Positions 59,857 through 63,680 of a stretch of DNA of 63,680 bases are shown in pieces. Location: the NCBI GenBank assembly GCA_949893755.1, contig CATLCV010000005.1:1-63680 (forward strand), given 5' to 3'. Below the pieces are notes generated by a model. That model searched no databases. It saw nothing but the letters and a program-made list of their open reading frames with translations, and was not told the origin of the DNA. The stretch is from an uncultured Lachnospiraceae bacterium. Its GTDB lineage: Bacteria; Bacillota; Clostridia; Lachnospirales; Lachnospiraceae. Numbering within the stretch: position 1 is the stretch's first letter; each line of letters begins with the position of its first letter. A program made the position numbers and the translations under genes.

Positions 59857-61233
59857 ATGAAAAACACAGATAAGCTGAGGCTGCTCATTTATCCGGACAG
59901 GGCGTTCTATAAAGAGGTGATGCTCATCGCCGTTCCGGTGGCCCTGCAGGGATTGATCACCATGGGCGTAAATCTCGTGGATACAGTTATGATCGGGGAA
60001 CTGGGCGAGCGGCAGTTATCTGCCGCGTCCCTTGCCACCCAATATGTCAATATTTTTCACAGCCTCTGTATGGGGCTGAGCATGGGGGCGTCTGTACTGG
60101 CGTCAAGATTTTGGGGGATGAAGGAGTATGCGTCCCTGAAAAGGACGATCACAGTCATGTTCCGTTTCTGCCTGGTGCTGGCCGTGTTCTTTATGTGTTC
60201 CACGGCGTTTGCGCCGGAAGCGATCATGCGGATGTATACTGCCGAAAGCGATGTGGCAGCCTATGGCGCGGAATATTTGAAATACTGTGTCTGGAGTTAT
60301 CTGTTCTACGGGCTGTCGCTGACCTCCACGATCATCATGCGCAGCATCCATAAGGTGAGGATCCCGCTGCTCGTATCCCTGGCGGCATTTTTTCTCAACA
60401 TCGGAGGAAACTATATGTTTATGTTCGGCAGGCTGGGATTTCCGGCTATGGGCATTGCCGGCGCGGCATTGTCTACATGGATAGTCCGGGTCTTTGAATG
60501 CGCGGTGATCTGCGGATACCTGTTGCTGGCGGAGGACGTATTAAGATACCGGCCGAAGGATCTGTTCATGAAAGCAGGTGATATCCTTCCGGAATATATC
60601 AAAATCGGAATCCCTGTATTTATGAGCGACATGATCCTGGCGCTGGGAACGAATGCCGTGATGATGGTGATTGGACATCTGGGAGCGGCATTTGTGGCGG
60701 CAAACGCGATCACGGCAGTGGTAGAGCGTATCAGCAATATTCTGATCGCAGGCGTATCCCAGGGGAGCGCGGTGGTCACCGGCAATACGCTGGGGCGCGG
60801 CGAGGCGGAAAATGCAGAACGGCAGGGATGGGCATTTTTGGGGATCGGCCTTGCGCTGGGGCTGCTGGCAGGTCTTGTGATGCTGCTTCTGGCGGATCCG
60901 ATCATCGGATTGTATCACCTGACGGAGGAGACAGCGGCGATCACGCGGCAGCTTCTCTATGCCATGAGCCTGATGGTCGTATTTACCGCGATGAACCACA
61001 TTTTGACCAAGGGGGCGCTGCGCGGCGGAGGAGACACAAAGGCGCTGCTTGTCGCGGATAATATCTTCCTCTGGGTTGTCTCCATACCGCTGGGCATCCT
61101 GGCAGGATTTGTCTTTCCGGCGTCCGCGTTTTGGATCTATATCTGTATCAAGATGGACAATCCGCTGAAAACAATCTGGTGTGTCATGCGGCTGAAGAGT
61201 AAAAAGTGGATCAAGAAGATTGAAGCGGTATAA
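59857..61233 (+). CDS. MATE-family efflux transporter
   Basis: 458 residues from ATG 59857, ten bases after the hydrolase stop (an in-frame ATG at 59809 overlaps that gene). Twelve membrane segments, with paired-half motifs such as VALQGLITMGVNLVDTVMIG and GVSQGSAVVTGNTLG. MATE proteins export cationic or aromatic compounds in exchange for Na+ or H+. Co-transcription with the hydrolase suggests export of phenolics. Confidence 0.9.
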   Translation: MKNTDKLRLLIYPDRAFYKEVMLIAVPVALQGLITMGVNLVDTVMIGELGERQLSAASLATQYVNIFHSLCMGLSMGASVLASRFWGMKEYASLKRTITVMFRFCLVLAVFFMCSTAFAPEAIMRMYTAESDVAAYGAEYLKYCVWSYLFYGLSLTSTIIMRSIHKVRIPLLVSLAAFFLNIGGNYMFMFGRLGFPAMGIAGAALSTWIVRVFECAVICGYLLLAEDVLRYRPKDLFMKAGDILPEYIKIGIPVFMSDMILALGTNAVMMVIGHLGAAFVAANAITAVVERISNILIAGVSQGSAVVTGNTLGRGEAENAERQGWAFLGIGLALGLLAGLVMLLLADPIIGLYHLTEETAAITRQLLYAMSLMVVFTAMNHILTKGALRGGGDTKALLVADNIFLWVVSIPLGILAGFVFPASAFWIYICIKMDNPLKTIWCVMRLKSKKWIKKIEAV

Positions 61234-61257
61234 CTTTAGAGTGAGGAGGAAGAGATT

Positions 61258-61791
61258 GTGCCGGAAAATCAGAGTGAGATAAAAAAGAAGCTGGTCGGCA
61301 ATACGGAGGTACGCATCGGCATCGGACTGGTGATCTGCCTGCTGATCAGCTGTTACATTCCGCAGGTGCAGCGGCTTGCGGCATGTACGGGCGTGCTCAT
61401 GTGTACGCAGGAAATGACGGAACATACGAAGCAGGCAGGACTTACGCGCCTGAAAGGGGTCCTGTGCGGAGGCGGGATCGCGGTGATCGTAGTACTGGCG
61501 GATCACTGGCTGCAGATGGAGCTCGTGTTTTTCCTCTTATGCGGAATCGGGATCGTGCTGAATCTGATGGTCTGTGAGCTGATCCATATGCCAAAGGTGA
61601 CAGGAAGGGTCAGCGCCATCACCTTCTGCCTGGTCGCATTTCTGGCAGGAGGGAACGCAAGGATCGCATATGCGGTAAACCGATTTGCGGGAACCCTGGT
61701 GGGGGCATTGGTAGCACTGCTTTTGGCGGCGGCATGGCATACGGCGGCAGGAAAAAAATCAAAAGGCAGAAACGGGCGCGCGGGTGAATAG
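61258..61791 (+). CDS. FUSC/aromatic-acid-exporter-like membrane protein
   Basis: 177 residues, GTG start at 61258 behind GTGAGGAGG. Five or six hydrophobic segments with a cytoplasmic tail, resembling the N-terminal part of FUSC/ArAE-type proteins (fusaric-acid/p-hydroxybenzoate exporters). It is 24 bp after the MATE gene and belongs to the same operon. Its TAG stop lies inside the loop of the terminator hairpin. Confidence 0.65.
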   Translation: MPENQSEIKKKLVGNTEVRIGIGLVICLLISCYIPQVQRLAACTGVLMCTQEMTEHTKQAGLTRLKGVLCGGGIAVIVVLADHWLQMELVFFLLCGIGIVLNLMVCELIHMPKVTGRVSAITFCLVAFLAGGNARIAYAVNRFAGTLVGALVALLLAAAWHTAAGKKSKGRNGRAGE

Positions 61792-61817
61792 TGCTTCACC
61801 TGCGCGCCCGTTTCTGC
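61766..61817. terminator. Bidirectional terminator
   Basis: GCAGAAACGGGCGCGC (61766-61781) pairs perfectly with GCGCGCCCGTTTCTGC (61802-61817), with an inner GGGTGAA/TTCACC stem. It separates the plus-strand operon from the convergent membrane protein gene and contains the FUSC-like stop codon. Confidence 0.85.
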
Positions 61818-61819
61818 AC

Positions 61820-62344
61820 TCAGGACCATATAACGGCAAAGAATAAAAAAGAAATTCCCCAGATCACCGATCCGGCAAGGCAGAACTTCAAGTAAAACCG
61901 ATATGCGGAATTCAGACGGCGGACTGCCTGCTCACAGCGCAGTCTGCTCTCGTCAGAGGTGAGATCAATACCGCTGTCCTTTTTCCGCCGATAAAACGCC
62001 TTCCTGTTCTTGACGATGCCCAGCACACAGAGGGGAAACAGGATGCCTGTAAACACCAGCCAGCTGAGGAAACCGGTAGTAGAGAGGTTGGACAGCAGGC
62101 GGAGGATTCCCAACCGGGAACCGGGCAGGAAAAATGCTTTGAGATCCACAAGCAGCATGGCAGCAGTGATCACAGGCATAAAAATAAAAATGATCCTGCA
62201 CAGCCTGGGCAATACCGGTTCCTCGTAAGTTCTCAGCATAGCCGTCTCCTTCTTTTCACGGAAACCGGGGCGTGGCTCCCGCTGTCTCATCTGTTCATCC
62301 GCCGACAGCTTTTCAAGCTGCCGTTTCTTTTGCTTTTCAAACAT
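61820..62344 (-). CDS. Small membrane protein, unrecognised
   Basis: 174 residues. A charged N-terminus (to ~50), two membrane helices (LCRIIFIFMPVITAAMLLV and the LSWLVFTGILFPLCVLGIV region), a charged loop, and a final hydrophobic stretch (FYLKFCLAGSVIWGISFLFF). AAGGAG precedes ATG 62344. No family recognised. The 62345-62555 gap has a small CCGGCCGTACAGCCGG-like dyad near 62359 but no gene. Confidence 0.7.
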   Translation of the reverse strand: MFEKQKKRQLEKLSADEQMRQREPRPGFREKKETAMLRTYEEPVLPRLCRIIFIFMPVITAAMLLVDLKAFFLPGSRLGILRLLSNLSTTGFLSWLVFTGILFPLCVLGIVKNRKAFYRRKKDSGIDLTSDESRLRCEQAVRRLNSAYRFYLKFCLAGSVIWGISFLFFAVIWS

Positions 62345-62555
62345 AATCTTGCTCCTTACTATCCGGGCCGTACAGCCGGATTACCGTTTCACGCTTTCAT
62401 CATATATCATCCTGTCATTTTATGCAACAGGTAAAATACTGGATTTCCCACAGGTTTTTGCCTGTACACAGTAAACCGAAGATGTGTTAGACAAAATGAC
62501 GGAACCGGGCTAATATTTTAAGTAAAGAAACAATAAAATGCATACAGTAAAGCAA

Positions 62556-63503
62556 TCATCCATTTGAAGGAGTTGTGAAAAGTGCCTTGGCCTCGCTGAT
62601 AAAACAGCGTTCCGCTGCATGCAAATGCTGGCCCTTTTTATAGCATATCGCCAGTGTCTGCCGAAAGCTGGTTACTTTGATCGGATAAGACAGCAATTCT
62701 GCGGTCAGGTCGTTCTCATTTGAATAAAAACGTCGGTTGATATAATCGGAAGGCGCCAAAAGACAACCGACACCTTTCAGGCAGAGTTCGTCATTCAGAT
62801 CACCGTTTTCAGAATTATAGGCGATCACGGGGGTGAAATGAAATTCTTTAAAGATGCTGTCGAGGTCGCGGGCAAACAGGTTTTGCCGATCCCGCAGGAT
62901 CAGGAAGGGCATATCGCGGAGCAGGGACAGATCTTCGGTTTCCAGGAGCTGGTTTTCAATGGATTCCCATTGGCTGCCGTAGGTTTTCAGGGCAAGGCTT
63001 TTTTGAAACGCGACGCAATACGGGTCATGATCGATCAAGGCTACGTGCTCCAGGTTTTCATCCAAAGGAAGGTAGCTGATATACAGGTCAACCCCTGTCA
63101 TATTGTGGGAGACATCCGAGTGGAGCCGCTTGACGATATCCACGTCATACAGGGGATACGCCTCTTTGAACCGGGTCAGCAGTTCCGGTAAAAACGGAGG
63201 CATTCCGTAGGTGGCGATCCCGACAGTAATCCTGCTGCGGCGCTTGCTCGTGGCGCTCTCGATGTTCGCGAGGGTACGGTTGTATACGTCCATGAGCTCT
63301 TTGCATCCGCTGTAGAAATATTCGCCCGCCGCCGTAAGGCGGAGCGGGGAGCCTCTTTCAAAGAGCGGGACACCGATCTCACTTTCGATTTTTTTCAGAT
63401 GCTCGCTCAGTGACTGCTGGGAAATGAAGAGCTTCCTCGCGGTGGAGCTGATGCTTTGCTCTTCTACAATAGCCAGGAAATATTTGATATTTAAAAAATT
63501 CAA
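62556..63503 (-). CDS. LysR-family regulator
   Basis: 315 residues from a TTG start at 63503 preceded by GGAGGAG. HTH EEQSISSTARKLFISQQ and SLSEHLKKIESEIG closely resemble the LysR at 57930 (QQSLSE..., GVPLF), suggesting a common origin. Its target is not visible; it may lie beyond the window's right edge. An R1 repeat starts 16 bp upstream. Confidence 0.9.
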   Translation of the reverse strand: MNFLNIKYFLAIVEEQSISSTARKLFISQQSLSEHLKKIESEIGVPLFERGSPLRLTAAGEYFYSGCKELMDVYNRTLANIESATSKRRSRITVGIATYGMPPFLPELLTRFKEAYPLYDVDIVKRLHSDVSHNMTGVDLYISYLPLDENLEHVALIDHDPYCVAFQKSLALKTYGSQWESIENQLLETEDLSLLRDMPFLILRDRQNLFARDLDSIFKEFHFTPVIAYNSENGDLNDELCLKGVGCLLAPSDYINRRFYSNENDLTAELLSYPIKVTSFRQTLAICYKKGQHLHAAERCFISEAKALFTTPSNG

Positions 63504-63518
63504 GGTGGTCTCCTCCTC

Positions 63519-63600
63519 TGTTATTTGTCACCAATTTTCGCAGAAAATTGATGACCTGCTTGCGCATCAGCGCAATTCCTTGTTATTTGCGCAATTCCTT
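63519..63600. repeat. R1 short repeat, copy C
   Basis: GTCACCAATTTTCGCAGAAA...GATGACCTGCTTGCGCATC...CAATTCC between two TGTTATTT strings (63519-63526, 63581-63588). The right end (GCGCAATTCCTT) is repeated once more at 63589-63600. No gene is seen from 63601 to the window end. Confidence 0.82.
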
Positions 63601-63680
63601 AGTTCATTATAGCATTGAATTTTGAAAGGAATCAAGAATTGGAGACCGGATTTATGCGTTTTCATTGTTCTGTAGTTACA

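Overview
The window looks like chromosome of a gut Clostridia, most likely a Lachnospiraceae member. The support is strong AGGAGG ribosome-binding sites, YesM/YesN/YesL-type regulators beside CUT1 sugar ABC transporters, several multi-copy AAA-like/PD-(D/E)XK genes, and GC-rich core genes interrupted by visibly AT-richer insertions. I saw no rRNA, tRNA, CRISPR array, transposase or phage structural gene. The species cannot be fixed from the sequence alone.

Layout. (1) 1-18.6 kb: a polysaccharide-utilisation locus, nearly all on the minus strand. From its promoter near 17.03 kb it runs sugar isomerase, GH105, YesL-like protein, YesM kinase, YesN regulator, solute-binding lipoprotein, two permeases, GH115 alpha-glucuronidase, and an SGNH-FN3-GH28 fusion. 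A CE6/SASA-like acetylesterase reads the other way. The locus lies between two direct copies of a broken Rpn-family nuclease gene. (2) 18.7-23.2 kb: an AraC regulator divergent from a mannitol-dehydrogenase-family (fructuronate reductase-like) enzyme, then a sialate-O-acetylesterase-type esterase. These fit the uronic acids and acetyl groups released by locus 1. (3) 23.2-27.0 kb: a methyltransferase-CAT fusion divergent from a LysR, then a LacI regulator. (4) 27.3-29.7 kb: an AT-rich pair, an XRE-HTH/ABC-ATPase fusion and its FtsX-type permease. (5) 29.9-31.5 kb: an AAA-like/PD-(D/E)XK gene. (6) 32.0-43.4 kb: a myo-inositol operon, iolC-iolD-iolB-Fe-ADH-iolE-iolG-GPH transporter-OFA transporter-iolJ. 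(7) 43.5-46.3 kb: an AT-rich three-gene operon (DUF262 protein, PtuA-like ATPase, PtuB-like HNH nuclease) with its own promoter. This is the best candidate for an undescribed anti-phage system. (8) 46.4-48.7 kb: LacI regulator and ribokinase. (9) 49.1-57.9 kb: two more AAA/PD-(D/E)XK genes around a Bce-like module (response regulator, kinase, ABC ATPase, FtsX permease). (10) 57.9-63.5 kb: LysR divergent from a phloretin/DAPG-hydrolase-like gene, a MATE exporter and a FUSC-like membrane protein, then a small membrane protein and a second LysR.

The space between genes is rich in dispersed short repeats. R1 is a ~60-bp double hairpin flanked by target-site-like duplications; members interrupt the Rpn gene twice. 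R2 is a long palindrome with CCACCTGTACGGTTG-like arms, fragments of which form the last codons of two enzymes. R3 is a GTTACAGG...CCTGTAAC hairpin. A tandem 46-bp-period repeat occurs at two loci. Several proteins carry low-complexity insertions or unusual fusions.
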